A stretch of DNA of 64,000 nt from Rhodococcus sp. SMB37 (GTDB taxonomy: Bacteria; Actinomycetota; Actinomycetes; Mycobacteriales; Mycobacteriaceae), in NCBI RefSeq assembly GCF_004345605.1, contig NZ_SLVY01000010.1:1-64000 (forward strand). Direction: 5' to 3'. The notes beneath the pieces are model-generated. The model ran no database searches. It was not told the DNA's origin and worked only from the letters and a program-made list of their open reading frames with translations. The position numbers and the translations under genes were made by a program. Shown here in pieces: positions 48,102-56,841 of this stretch (within the stretch, counting starts at the first letter, position 1; every line of letters begins with the position of its first letter).

Positions 48102-49379
48102 TCAGCCCGCCGTCACAGAATCCTTGTGCTTGGCCTCGTAGAGCTTCGCCCACTCGGCGCGGGACCGGATCGACACGTCCACGTCGGTCGCCTTGGCTCG
48201 CAACGCTCCGACGGTCGCGTCCTCGCGCTTGATCTTCGAGAACGGGTCCCAGTTGAAGAAGCGGCAGGAGTTCTGCCAGGTGATCTTGTCGATTTCCGCA
48301 TCGGTCGCACCGGCGGCGTCGAGCTCGCCGAGCACCTTCTCCGGCGCATCGGGCCAGAAGCAGTCGGAGTGGGGGTAGTCGCACTCCCACGCGATGATGT
48401 CGATGCCGATCTCGTGACGCAGCTTCAGCGCGGTGGGATCGGTGACGTAGCAGGCCAGCGAATGCTCTTTGAAGACCTCGCTGGGCAGCTTGCCACCGAA
48501 GTCGCGGCGGAGCCAGCGCTGATTCGTGTAGTGCCGGTCGCAGCGGTCCAGGAAGAACGGGATCCAGCCGATTCCGCCTTCGGAGAAGGCGAACTTCAGA
48601 TCGGGATAGGAACGCATGGCCGGGCCCCACAGGAGATCCTGTGCTGCGATGGCAGAGATCTGGGTGGCGAGGACGATCAGGTTGTCGATCGGCGCGTCCT
48701 TCGCCATGGAGATCGCACCGAACCCCGAACCGATGTGCAGGCACATCACGACGCCCTCGTCGGACAGGGTCTGGAACACAGGGCCCCAGTATTCGATGTC
48801 GTGATAACTGGGTAGTCCCTCGAGGTGGGGGAGTTCCGGCATGGTGACAGCGCGGCAGCCCTTCGCCGCGACACGTCGGATCTCCTCGCACATCGCCGGC
48901 ACGTTCCATGTGGGCAGGAGGGCGAGCGGCAAGAACCGGTGGGGGTAGGCACCGCACCATTCGTCGATGTGCCAGTCGTTGTAGGCCTGCACCATCACGA
49001 CGGTCACCTCGGCCTGGTGCTGGTTCAGGTGGCGGGCCGAGAATCCGGTGAAGGTGGGGAAGCACATGGAACCGACGATGCCGTTGCGGTCCATGTCGCG
49101 GACGCGTTCGTGGATGTCGTACACGCCGGGACGCATCTCGGCGAAGCGGGCGGGGTCGCGGCCCCATTCTTCTGCGGGCCACGAGACCACCGCGTTGAGC
49201 CCACTGACTCCGGTCGGCTTCCCCTGGTAGACCCACTGGTCGATGCCTTGCTCGGTGACGATGACCTTGGGTGCCTCGTCCCTGTACTTCGCCGGAACGT
49301 GGCGGGCGAACATGTCGGGTGGTTCGACTACGTGGTCATCGATGCTCACGAGAATCATGTCGTCGAGGTGCATATTCAC
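48102..49379 (-). CDS. Amidohydrolase family protein (ACMSD-like)
   Basis: A 425-aa metal-dependent hydrolase or decarboxylase of the Amidohydrolase_2 group. SIDDHVVEPPDMF at the N-terminus provides the first metal ligands, CLHIGSGFG a His in the middle, and WECDYPHSDCFW the catalytic Asp. Members act on aromatic ring-cleavage or carboxylate intermediates. It is divergent, by 53 bp, from an AraC regulator that probably controls it. AGTGCT occurs twice in the gap (direct repeats). Confidence 0.85.
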   Translation of the reverse strand: MNMHLDDMILVSIDDHVVEPPDMFARHVPAKYRDEAPKVIVTEQGIDQWVYQGKPTGVSGLNAVVSWPAEEWGRDPARFAEMRPGVYDIHERVRDMDRNGIVGSMCFPTFTGFSARHLNQHQAEVTVVMVQAYNDWHIDEWCGAYPHRFLPLALLPTWNVPAMCEEIRRVAAKGCRAVTMPELPHLEGLPSYHDIEYWGPVFQTLSDEGVVMCLHIGSGFGAISMAKDAPIDNLIVLATQISAIAAQDLLWGPAMRSYPDLKFAFSEGGIGWIPFFLDRCDRHYTNQRWLRRDFGGKLPSEVFKEHSLACYVTDPTALKLRHEIGIDIIAWECDYPHSDCFWPDAPEKVLGELDAAGATDAEIDKITWQNSCRFFNWDPFSKIKREDATVGALRAKATDVDVSIRSRAEWAKLYEAKHKDSVTAG

Positions 49380-49432
49380 TCCTGAGTGCTGCTCATCACA
49401 TAGTGCTTACTCCTGTTGTACCGTTCATAGTC

Positions 49433-50263
49433 ATGACCGTCTCCACACAATCGGCCATGCATCGTGCAAAATCGGACAACCTCAAGAGTCTGCGTCGCAG
49501 TGCAGCAGTAACCGCCGGGAGTTACCTCTACGAGGGCGGGAGCCTCGTGACGGACTGGCACAGTCACGACATGCATCAGATCGAGTACGCCGTGGGCGGC
49601 GTGGTCGAAGTGGAGACCGCGACCACTCACTATCTGCTGCCGCCTCAGCAAGCCGTGTGGATACCGGCGGGACTGCGGCATCAAGCGACCATGAGTCCCC
49701 GGGTGCGCTCGATCGCCGTGATGTTCGATCCGGAACTGGTGCAGTTCCACGGCGAACGCGCCGCTGTCCTCGATGTCTCTCCGCTGATCCGGGAAATGAT
49801 CATCTACGCGCAGCGGTGGCCGGTCGGCAGGCTCTCCGACGACGCCACGGCAGAGCGCTTCTTCGCGACCCTCGGCGGTCTCGTCCTCGAAGCGATCGAC
49901 TCCGACGAAGCGATGCTCAGCCTTCCGATGTCGGACCATCCCGTGGTGCACAACGCGATGGCATTCACGAAGGAGAATCTCCACGACGTCACAATCGGTG
50001 AGGTCGGCAGGGCAGTGTCGGTATCCGAACGCACCCTGCGTCGACTGTTCGACGAGCACGTGGGGATGCCTTGGCGTACCTACCTGCTCCAGGCCCGGAT
50101 GCTGCGCGCGATGGCGCTCCTCGCGTCGCCCGAGCAATCTGTTCAGGAAACCGCCCGTGCCGTCGGATTCGACAACGGCAGTTCGTTCGCCCGGGCATTC
50201 AGCGACTTCTGCGGTCAGTCTCCGTCGTCGTACCGGCACCGCAGCGCAAGTGAACGGTCCTGA
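49433..50263 (+). CDS. AraC-family transcriptional regulator
   Basis: A 276-aa regulator: N-terminal cupin sensor (TDWHSHDMHQIEYAVGGVVEV ... QAVWIPAGLRHQA) and two C-terminal HTHs (TIGEVGRAVSVSERTLRRLFDEHVG; SVQETARAVGFDNGSSFARAFSDFCGQSPSSYR). Start ATG 49433; upstream frame overlaps the amidohydrolase. Probably activates the divergent amidohydrolase in response to its substrate. Confidence 0.88.
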   Translation: MTVSTQSAMHRAKSDNLKSLRRSAAVTAGSYLYEGGSLVTDWHSHDMHQIEYAVGGVVEVETATTHYLLPPQQAVWIPAGLRHQATMSPRVRSIAVMFDPELVQFHGERAAVLDVSPLIREMIIYAQRWPVGRLSDDATAERFFATLGGLVLEAIDSDEAMLSLPMSDHPVVHNAMAFTKENLHDVTIGEVGRAVSVSERTLRRLFDEHVGMPWRTYLLQARMLRAMALLASPEQSVQETARAVGFDNGSSFARAFSDFCGQSPSSYRHRSASERS

Positions 50264-50316
50264 TCCGGGCATCGAACACGACACTCCCTGTCAGGTATCG
50301 GTGCGATGATTCGCTG

Positions 50317-51279
50317 ATGCGCGCTGAACGGTTGCTGTCGCTGGTGCTGATGCTCAGGAACCGGGGCCGGATGACCGCCCCGGCGATTGCTCGCGAACTC
50401 GAGGTGTCGGTGCGGACGGTCCTGCGCGATGTCGAGGCACTGTCGTCTGTCGGTATCCCTGTGTACGCGGAACGAGGGCGTGACGGAGGATTTGCGTTGT
50501 TGCCCGGATTCACCACCGACCTCACCGGGCTGACGGTCGACGAGGCCACCGCGCTGCTCGCCTCGAGCACCTCCGCCGACACCGCTGTCCTCGGCATGGC
50601 CCCTGCATTCGCAGCCGCGATGCGGAAGGTCACCGATGCATTGCCCGAGGCGGGGCGCACGGCGGCGATCCGGGCATCGGAACGGATCCTGGTCACCGGG
50701 TCCGGATGGATCACGGAGGCATCGGTCGATCCGCACCTCGGCGCGGTGCAGCAGGCTGTGTTCGACGGCGTACGCCTACGAATCCGGTATTGCCCACGCG
50801 ACCGGGACGCCGCGTGGCGGACCGTCGACCCGATCGGTGTCGTCAGTGCTGCCGGACGGTGGTATCTGGTGGCTCTGCACCGCGGCGACGAACGCACGTA
50901 CCGGCTATCGCGTATCGACGAGGTGAAGGTACTGGATGTCCCGGCCGAACGACCCGCCGAGGTCGATCTCGCCGAGATCTGGCATCGCAGGAGGACACGA
51001 TTCCGCGCGGGCATGTCCACCGTCTCCGCGACCGTGAAGATACGTGAAAGTCGCCGAGACGAACTCGCTGCGCTCGTGATCTCCGTAGCCGAGTGTCATG
51101 CGGACGGCTGTCATTCGGACGGGAACGGATGGTGTCGCGCCGAGGTGGAGTTCGGAGGGTCGAGCCACGCCGGGGCGGTGATGTGGCAACTCGCCGGCGA
51201 CGCCGAACTTCTGGCGCCCTCGGCCCTGCGCGACGAGATCCGCGCGCGAGCGCTGACGCTTTCGGCCCGCCACGGATGA
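50317..51279 (+). CDS. WYL-domain transcriptional regulator (YafY type)
   Basis: A 320-aa regulator: N-terminal winged helix (RAERLLSLVLMLRNRGRMTAPAIARELEVSVRTVLRDVEAL, 2-42) and a central WYL domain with WYLVALHRGDERTYRLSRIDEV (about 190-212), followed by the WCX extension. WYL domains bind nucleic acid or nucleotide ligands. It lies between the AraC gene and the OsmC gene on the same strand; target unknown. Confidence 0.87.
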   Translation: MRAERLLSLVLMLRNRGRMTAPAIARELEVSVRTVLRDVEALSSVGIPVYAERGRDGGFALLPGFTTDLTGLTVDEATALLASSTSADTAVLGMAPAFAAAMRKVTDALPEAGRTAAIRASERILVTGSGWITEASVDPHLGAVQQAVFDGVRLRIRYCPRDRDAAWRTVDPIGVVSAAGRWYLVALHRGDERTYRLSRIDEVKVLDVPAERPAEVDLAEIWHRRRTRFRAGMSTVSATVKIRESRRDELAALVISVAECHADGCHSDGNGWCRAEVEFGGSSHAGAVMWQLAGDAELLAPSALRDEIRARALTLSARHG

Positions 51280-51387
51280 CCGGGCGGTGAAGCTTTCGCC
51301 GATTGTCGGCGAACCGGAGACCGTGGCGCGTTCGGCGGCGTAGGTTCGGGCCAGACTGTTGTTCCGGGCCATATGGAGGGAGAAACC

Positions 51388-51828
51388 ATGCCGACACGGA
51401 GTGCGCGGACCGCATGGAACGGTGGACTCGAAGACGGGTCGGGTCAGGTCGAACTGACCAGCTCGGGGCGCGGCACATTCGATGTGTCGTTCCCGAAGCG
51501 GGCGGCCGACGACGCCGACGGCACGACGAGCCCCGAAGAGCTGATCGCTGCAGCCCACTCGGCGTGTTTCGCAATGCAGTTGTCGGCGGTCCTCGCCGAA
51601 GCCGGTGGTACCCCGCAGAGTCTCGAGGTCAAGGCCGACGTGTCACTCGGGCCGCACCCGGAATCCGGGTTCCGGCTCACGGGTATCAAGCTGACGGTCC
51701 GCGGGGAAGTCACAGGCCTCGACGCCAACGGTTTCGCGGCGGCGGCACAGAACGCCAAAGAGACCTGCCCGGTGAGCCGCGCGCTGACCGGTGTCGACAT
51801 CACGCTCGACGCCGCGCTCGAGTCCTGA
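51388..51828 (+). CDS. OsmC-family peroxiredoxin
   Basis: A 146-aa OsmC/Ohr-like protein that reduces organic hydroperoxides. The two active-site cysteines are in AAHSACFAMQLS and NAKETCPVSRALTG. The ATG has GGAGAAACC directly upstream. Single-gene unit closed by a hairpin terminator. Confidence 0.9.
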   Translation: MPTRSARTAWNGGLEDGSGQVELTSSGRGTFDVSFPKRAADDADGTTSPEELIAAAHSACFAMQLSAVLAEAGGTPQSLEVKADVSLGPHPESGFRLTGIKLTVRGEVTGLDANGFAAAAQNAKETCPVSRALTGVDITLDAALES

Positions 51829-51834
51829 CCAGAA

Positions 51835-51872
51835 TGCCGCTGCCGAGCATGGAGAAGCTCTCGGCAGCGGCA
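51835..51872. terminator. Bidirectional terminator
   Basis: A 13-bp perfect stem (TGCCGCTGCCGAG / CTCGGCAGCGGCA) with a 12-nt loop separates the convergent OsmC and siderophore-binding genes. Confidence 0.82.
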
Positions 51873-51876
51873 CGGT

Positions 51877-51916
51877 GACTCTGTCACGTCGAACTGGGAC
51901 TCTGCCAGGTCGAACT
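51877..51916. repeat. Two 19-bp direct repeats
   Basis: GACTCTGTCACGTCGAACT (51877-51895) and GACTCTGCCAGGTCGAACT (51898-51916) agree at 17 of 19 bases with a 21-bp period. The second runs into the 3' end of the siderophore-binding gene. They may be an old duplication or a binding array. Confidence 0.6.
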
Positions 51917-52982
51917 AGCCGACTTGGGCGTTGTCGGCGGCCTGCGACAGCTGTGGGAGCAACTCGTTCAGCAGCCACGGCATGCTGAGTACGTTCGGTG
52001 TGCTCGACGCATACACCAGCGGCGGGGCGGTCAGAGCCGTGTAGGCGTCGTCGCGCACCGCCTTGATGCCGGTGAACAGCGGGTTCGACTCGACCTCGCT
52101 CTGCAGATCGGGCGTCAGGTACCAGGCGAGAAGCACGTCGGGGTTGTACGTCGGCAGCAGTTCCAGGCTCACCGGAGCCGCGAACTTCGTCCGGTCACTG
52201 CTCTCGCGTAGCTGCTGAGCGAGCGGGTCGACCGTGAAACCGAGGCTTGCCAGCAGCTTCAGGCGAGGATCGGTGTCGAAGTAGAAGTTGTACGACGCCG
52301 CCTCGGTGGCACTACCGAATGCCACCGTCTTGCCGGTGAACTCGGGGTGCTGCGACTTCGCTTCCGCGATGGTGTCCTCGGTGTGCGTTACCAGCGCTTC
52401 GGCCTCTGCCGACCGACCGAGAGCCTTGCCGACGGTGGTGATCTGGTCTTCCCAGCCGGTTGCCCAGCGACGCTCCGGGTACGCCACGGTAGGCGCGATC
52501 TCGGAGAGCTGGTCGAACTGTTCCTGGCTCAGGCCGGAATGCACAGCCAGGATCACGTCGGGGGTGAGTGCCGCGATCTGCTCGTACGGCATCTCCTGAC
52601 TGGATGCCGTCAGTAGCGTGGGTTCCGCGTCGGGGTCGAGCTCTTCGAGCTTCGCTCGCGACCACGGCAGCAGGCCGTCGTCGGTTCCCGAGTCCGACTG
52701 CATGTTCTGCACACCGACGGGTACGACGCCGAGCGCCAGTGCTGCGTCCTCGCTGCCCCAGCCGAGCGTGACGACCCGCTCCGGGGTCTCCGGGATCTCG
52801 GCTGTACCGAGCGCCGACGGAATCGACACGGGGAAGGCGGATGCGTCGGCCTGCCCAGTGGTGGATTCCGCTGCGCCGGTCGAGTCGGAACTCGACTCGC
52901 TGCCGCAGGCACCCGCGAACAGCGCTGTTGCCGCAATCATCACGATTCCGGCTCGACGCCAGTACCTCCCGGACATTCTCAT
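51915..52982 (-). CDS. Iron-siderophore ABC transporter substrate-binding lipoprotein
   Basis: A 355-aa FecB/FepB-type binding protein. Lipobox LFAGAC with Cys26 anchors it to the outer face of the membrane. ERVVTLGWGSEDAALALGVVPVGV and ALTPDVILAV are the usual helical-backbone-fold elements. ATG 52982 follows AGGAAG. No permease or ATPase gene is adjacent. A candidate iron box lies upstream. Confidence 0.88.
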   Translation of the reverse strand: MRMSGRYWRRAGIVMIAATALFAGACGSESSSDSTGAAESTTGQADASAFPVSIPSALGTAEIPETPERVVTLGWGSEDAALALGVVPVGVQNMQSDSGTDDGLLPWSRAKLEELDPDAEPTLLTASSQEMPYEQIAALTPDVILAVHSGLSQEQFDQLSEIAPTVAYPERRWATGWEDQITTVGKALGRSAEAEALVTHTEDTIAEAKSQHPEFTGKTVAFGSATEAASYNFYFDTDPRLKLLASLGFTVDPLAQQLRESSDRTKFAAPVSLELLPTYNPDVLLAWYLTPDLQSEVESNPLFTGIKAVRDDAYTALTAPPLVYASSTPNVLSMPWLLNELLPQLSQAADNAQVG

Positions 52983-53068
52983 CGAACTTCCTGTTCTCTG
53001 TGGGACATGCACGAGCCGAATCGGCGAGAGCATCGACGCCGACGGGCGCGCCGGCCTGCAAACTATGG

Positions 53069-53087
53069 AGAGGGAAGGATAACCAAA
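53069..53087 (-). promoter_or_regulatory. Candidate IdeR/DmdR iron box
   Basis: AGAGGGAAGGATAACCAAA agrees at 13 of 19 positions with the recalled IdeR consensus TTAGGTTAGGCTAACCTAA, including AGGATAACC in the core. It is about 90-105 nt upstream of the siderophore-binding gene. The match is moderate only. Confidence 0.35.
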
Positions 53088-53117
53088 CTGCAGGGGCCCG
53101 CGCGACTCCCTTGATGG

Positions 53118-53145
53118 GGGAACAATTCGCGACCACGATGCTGTT
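53118..53145 (+). promoter_or_regulatory. Candidate ECF-sigma promoter of the DsbA-like gene
   Basis: GGGAAC (53118-53123) and GTT (53143-53145) are 19 nt apart, close to the SigH/SigR pattern for thiol-stress genes. The predicted start falls near the GTG at 53155, which has no ribosome site. Confidence 0.35.
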
Positions 53146-53154
53146 GTTCGACTC

Positions 53155-53889
53155 GTGAGCACACCTGCCGACGTCGCCCTTCCCACCGCCCATATCGAGA
53201 TCTGGTCGGACATCGCGTGCCCGTGGTGTTACATCGGCAAGCGCCGATTCACCGACGCCCTCGCCGGATTCCCGCAGCGTGATCGGGTCGCGGTGACGTG
53301 GCGGTCGTATCAGCTCGCGCCCGACACCCCAGCGGGCCTGAACAAGCCCGAGATCGACGCGCTGGTCGAGATGAAGGGCATGCCCGCCGAGCAGGTGCGG
53401 CAGATGTTCTCCCAGGTGTCTGCCACCGCCGCGCAGGTCGGGTTGGACATCGACTTCGACACGGTGATCGCGGCGAACACCTTCGACGCGCACCGGCTCC
53501 TGCACCTCGCCGGCGACAAGCGCGACGAGCTGCTCGAGGCATTGTTCCGTGCGCATTTCGTCGGCGGTGAGATCGTGGACGATCGTGAGGCGCTTGTGCG
53601 CATCGCCGCCTCGATAGGGCTCGATGCGGATCAGATCCGTGCGGATCTCGACTCCGACGCCGCTGCGGATGCTGTGCGTGCCGACCTCCTCGAAGCCCGG
53701 CAGCTGGGTGTCACGGGAGTGCCGTTCTTCGTCGCCAACCGCGCGGTCGCGGTGTCGGGTGCCCAGCCGGAAGACGTGTTCCTCGTATTGCTCGAACGTG
53801 CGATCGCCGACGCCGACAGTGCCGAGCCCGTGGTAGATCCGGTTGCCGATGACGCTGACGGATGCGCGGGAGACAACTGCGTCGTGTGA
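53155..53889 (+). CDS. DsbA-family thiol oxidoreductase (FrnE-like)
   Basis: A 244-aa thioredoxin-fold protein with the active site CPWCYIGKRRF (about 23-33) and a cis-Pro region GVTGVPFFVANR. No signal peptide, so cytosolic. The C-terminal tail ends in an extra Cys pair (DGCAGDNCVV), unusual and possibly a resolving or metal site. GTG start overlaps the predicted transcription start. Confidence 0.88.
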   Translation: MSTPADVALPTAHIEIWSDIACPWCYIGKRRFTDALAGFPQRDRVAVTWRSYQLAPDTPAGLNKPEIDALVEMKGMPAEQVRQMFSQVSATAAQVGLDIDFDTVIAANTFDAHRLLHLAGDKRDELLEALFRAHFVGGEIVDDREALVRIAASIGLDADQIRADLDSDAAADAVRADLLEARQLGVTGVPFFVANRAVAVSGAQPEDVFLVLLERAIADADSAEPVVDPVADDADGCAGDNCVV

Positions 53890-53896
53890 GCGCAGG

Positions 53897-54703
53897 TCAC
53901 ATCGACCGGAGGATCTTTGCGGTCGAGGCGTCGGCGGGGAAGAACGTCTCGACCGCGATCTCGTCGAGTGTCACATCGTGCGGGGACCCGAACACCGTCG
54001 TCGTATAGAGCAGGGCGAGATCGCCGTGAGCCGTTGCGAACACGAGAGGCATCGCGAGATCGTTCGGCACCGTGTGGGCGTCGCGCTGTCCCTCTGGCAC
54101 CGGATACTCCGCGAGTTCATCGCGCAACTGCGTGAGCTCCGGCATCGCGGTGTGCGACAGTTGGCGCTCGACCCTCCGGAGGACGTGGGCGCGCCATGGC
54201 ACGAAGTTGCGGATGGCCGGCGCCAGGCCCTCTGGGTGGAGCGTCGCCCGGAGGATGTTGACGGGCGGTTCGAGCAGATGGGGCGCGATGCCCGCGAGCA
54301 GGCCGCTCGCAGGCCCGTTCGCCGCGAGTAGTTCCCAGCGTGCGTTCACGGCCATCGACGGATTCGGCTCGTGTCCCCTGAGTACCGCCTCCACCGCATC
54401 CCGCGCGGCCCCCAGATCCTCGAGCGGATGCTCGGGATGGGCAGGCGCGTAACCCGCCGCGAGGTACAGCCGATTACGTTCGCGGAGCGGGATCCCGAGC
54501 TCTTCCGACAGTCGTTCGATCACACCGCGGCCGGGAACGGATCGGCCGGTCTCGATGTAGCTGAGGTGCCGGGTGGACAGGTCTGCAGCGATCGACAGTT
54601 CGAGTTGGGAGCGTCCGCGTTGCTCCCGCCACGACTTCAGAAGCCGTCCGACATCGTCTGTACGTGTGGCGGGGTCTGTACGTGTCGCGGGGTGACCGGC
54701 CAT
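53897..54703 (-). CDS. XRE-family regulator with MmyB-like domain
   Basis: A 268-aa regulator: N-terminal HTH (LLKSWREQRGRSQLELSIAADLSTRHLSYIETGRSVPGRGVIERLSEELGIPL) and a C-terminal MmyB-like ligand domain (SMAVNARWELLAANGPASGLLAGIAP ... LALLYTTTVFGSPHDVTLDEIAVETFFPAD). The ATG at 54703 is preferred; one at 54754 adds 17 residues. Divergent from the NTF2-like gene, which it probably controls. Confidence 0.85.
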   Translation of the reverse strand: MAGHPATRTDPATRTDDVGRLLKSWREQRGRSQLELSIAADLSTRHLSYIETGRSVPGRGVIERLSEELGIPLRERNRLYLAAGYAPAHPEHPLEDLGAARDAVEAVLRGHEPNPSMAVNARWELLAANGPASGLLAGIAPHLLEPPVNILRATLHPEGLAPAIRNFVPWRAHVLRRVERQLSHTAMPELTQLRDELAEYPVPEGQRDAHTVPNDLAMPLVFATAHGDLALLYTTTVFGSPHDVTLDEIAVETFFPADASTAKILRSM

Positions 54704-54830
54704 GTCTCCACGATCCGTGATGGCGTGCGGTGCAGCAATGACCTCCGACGTCATCGACTTGCGGTCTCCGGATGGATCAGGCTCGAGTCGGTCGCAGTAC
54801 TTCGCGACCACGATCCGACAGGAGGACGAC

Positions 54831-55232
54831 ATGACCGATACGACGAACCTCGAGGGAACCGACGTTGCGGCCGCGATCGAGCGGTACGTGCGGTTCTGGA
54901 ATTCCGGCGACAACGAGTTGCTCATCCGCGACACGTGGTCCGACGACGTCGAATATTGCGCACCGGTGGGGGTACTCGGCGGTCCGGGCGCGCTCGTCGA
55001 CTTCCGGAAGCAGTTCGGTGAACACATGAGGGGCTACGAATTCAGACTTCGCGGTGAGCCCGATGTGCATCACGATCGGGCGCGGGTGGTCTGGGAGCTG
55101 ATCACCCCCGATGCGGATCCGTTCGCGACGGGAACCGACATTCTCGTCATGGACGATCGGGGCCGGGTACGCGGTGTGACGACGTTTCTGGACCGTGCTC
55201 CCGACGGTGTCGATCCGCACGCTCACCACTGA
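54831..55232 (+). CDS. NTF2-like (SnoaL-type) protein
   Basis: A 133-aa cone-fold protein: VAAAIERYVRFWNSGDNELLIRDTWSDDVEYCAPVG at the N-terminus and VVWELITP...GTDILVMDDRGRVRGVTTFLD at the end. It may be an isomerase, cyclase or dehydratase for a small ring compound, or a binding protein. GGAGG upstream of the ATG. The MmyB-type regulators often sit beside such genes. The 3' end overlaps the convergent DUF1990 gene by 10 nt. Confidence 0.82.
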   Translation: MTDTTNLEGTDVAAAIERYVRFWNSGDNELLIRDTWSDDVEYCAPVGVLGGPGALVDFRKQFGEHMRGYEFRLRGEPDVHHDRARVVWELITPDADPFATGTDILVMDDRGRVRGVTTFLDRAPDGVDPHAHH

Positions 55233-55747
55233 TCGCCGGCGATCCCGTCGAGGTAGCGCTGCGTGATTCTGCGTTGCACCAGGCGACCGAGCGGGCCCGC
55301 GATCCGGGTGTACCAGCGTGCCGGGCGGGAGAACGCAGTGATGCGCGCGGTGACGCGGCCGTCGGCGTCGCGTTCGACGAGAAAAGTCTCCTCGCCGCTC
55401 TCTGGGTGCCCGGCCAGCGTGCCGTAGGCGAAACCTCGGCGGTCGGGCTCGTCGACGACGTCGACCACCCGGCACCAGGCCGACCCACGGATCGGTCCGA
55501 CGCCCCATGCGAGACGTACATCGACTCCGGGAGCAGGTGGCGGGGTTCCGCGAGCCACCCGGATACCGGCGGCGCGATGCATCTGCCAGCCGAACAACCG
55601 GCCGGCTGCGACATCGAAAATCTGGTCGCCGGTGCCCAGTTCACGCATCATCTCCAACGACCGGTAGCCGGCCGGGGGAACATCTCCCCGGCCGGTGCCC
55701 ACATCGGGATAGTTGAACTCGCGCCCGGATCCGCCGGGCACGGGCAT
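55223..55747 (-). CDS. DUF1990 (UPF0548) family protein
   Basis: A 174-aa protein with the family pattern FNYPDVGTGRGDVPPAGY near the N-terminus and GYGTLxGHPExGEExF-like YGTLAGHPESGEETFLVE in the middle, ending in RRITQRYLDGI. The fold is START-like, function unknown. Its ATG overlaps the mhuD stop (TGATG), so the two are translationally coupled. Confidence 0.83.
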   Translation of the reverse strand: MPVPGGSGREFNYPDVGTGRGDVPPAGYRSLEMMRELGTGDQIFDVAAGRLFGWQMHRAAGIRVARGTPPPAPGVDVRLAWGVGPIRGSAWCRVVDVVDEPDRRGFAYGTLAGHPESGEETFLVERDADGRVTARITAFSRPARWYTRIAGPLGRLVQRRITQRYLDGIAGDQW

Positions 55748-56052
55748 CAGGACTTCTTGACGTCGAGGACGACCTCGAACTCGAGCAGCGACGCGCCCGA
55801 CGCAACAGGCTTCTTGGCCTCGCCGGCATGGGCTGCGCGGGCATCACCGTCCCGCCACGCAGCGAAGTCCTCTTCGGTCTCCCACTGGGTGACAACGAAG
55901 TAGCGGGTCTCGCCCGCGGTCGGGCGGAGGAGCTGGAATCCGAGGAAGCCCTTGGAATTGTCGACGGTGTGCGCGCGATTGGCGAACCGCTTCTCCAGTT
56001 CGGGGCCAGCACCCTCGGGGATTTCGATTGCGTTGATCTTCACGACTGCCAT
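55747..56052 (-). CDS. mhuD: Heme-degrading monooxygenase MhuD
   Basis: A 101-aa ABM-fold protein that breaks down heme and frees iron (mycobilin-forming type). It matches the M. tuberculosis enzyme closely, including Asn7, Arg26, Trp66 and His75, the residues that hold heme in a strained form. It begins MAVVKINAIEIPEGAG and ends LLEFEVVLDVKKS. Followed by a coupled DUF1990 gene and divergent from an alpha/beta hydrolase, as in M. tuberculosis. Confidence 0.93.
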   Translation of the reverse strand: MAVVKINAIEIPEGAGPELEKRFANRAHTVDNSKGFLGFQLLRPTAGETRYFVVTQWETEEDFAAWRDGDARAAHAGEAKKPVASGASLLEFEVVLDVKKS

Positions 56053-56085
56053 GCGCGCGAGCGTACTCCGTTACCTTGGGCGATT

Positions 56086-56841
56086 GTGTTGCACGACGAG
56101 GGTGGTAGCGGACGTCCGATCCTGCTGTTGCACGGATTGATGGGAAGCGCGCGCACATGGCGAAGTCACGTGCCGTGGCTACGTGAGCACGGCCACGTCC
56201 ACACGTTCGATGCGGCGGGCCATGGACGCCCCATGCCCCCGGAATTGACCACCGACGCGTTCGTCGCGGACCTGGCGTCCCATCTCGGCGGGTTCGACGA
56301 TCCGCTCGTGGTCATCGGGCACTCGATGGGCGCACTGCACGCGTGGTGCCTGGCCGCGGCACATCCCGACCGTGTGGCGGCTCTGGTGCTCGAGGACATG
56401 GCCCCGGACTTCCGGGGGCGTACGGCAGCGAACTGGGCCGCGATGATCGAGCAGTGGCCGCAGCCGTTCCCCACCGAGCAGGCGATGATCGACTTCTTCG
56501 GGCCGGTGGCAGGACAGTACTTCCTGGACTCGTTCGAACGCCGCGACGACGGCTGGCATCTGCACGGCGAGGTCGCGACTTTTCGTGATATCTCGGAGGA
56601 ATGGGGCACTCGCGCCTTCTGGGACGAGTGGTACTCGATCCGGGTGCCCGCGCTGCTCATCGAGGGCGAGTTCACCATCACCCCGGAAGGGCAGATGCGT
56701 CGGATGAAAGACCGGCCCGGCACCGAATATGTACGTATCGCCGGCGCCGGACATCTCGTTCACGATGACAGGCCCGACGAGTACCGCACGGAAGTGGAGC
56801 GGTTCCTGAGAGCTCTCGACCGACCGGAGTCACGCGGCTAG
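56086..56841 (+). CDS. Alpha/beta hydrolase
   Basis: A 251-aa hydrolase: oxyanion HGLMGSARTW, nucleophile Ser in GHSMGALHAW, acid in LLIEGEFTITPEG region and His in GAGHLVHDD. Start GTG 56086 gives MLHDEGGSGRPILLLHG, the usual N-terminus of the Rv3591c-type group. The stop overlaps the mutY stop as CTAG. Substrate unknown. Confidence 0.87.
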   Translation: MLHDEGGSGRPILLLHGLMGSARTWRSHVPWLREHGHVHTFDAAGHGRPMPPELTTDAFVADLASHLGGFDDPLVVIGHSMGALHAWCLAAAHPDRVAALVLEDMAPDFRGRTAANWAAMIEQWPQPFPTEQAMIDFFGPVAGQYFLDSFERRDDGWHLHGEVATFRDISEEWGTRAFWDEWYSIRVPALLIEGEFTITPEGQMRRMKDRPGTEYVRIAGAGHLVHDDRPDEYRTEVERFLRALDRPESRG

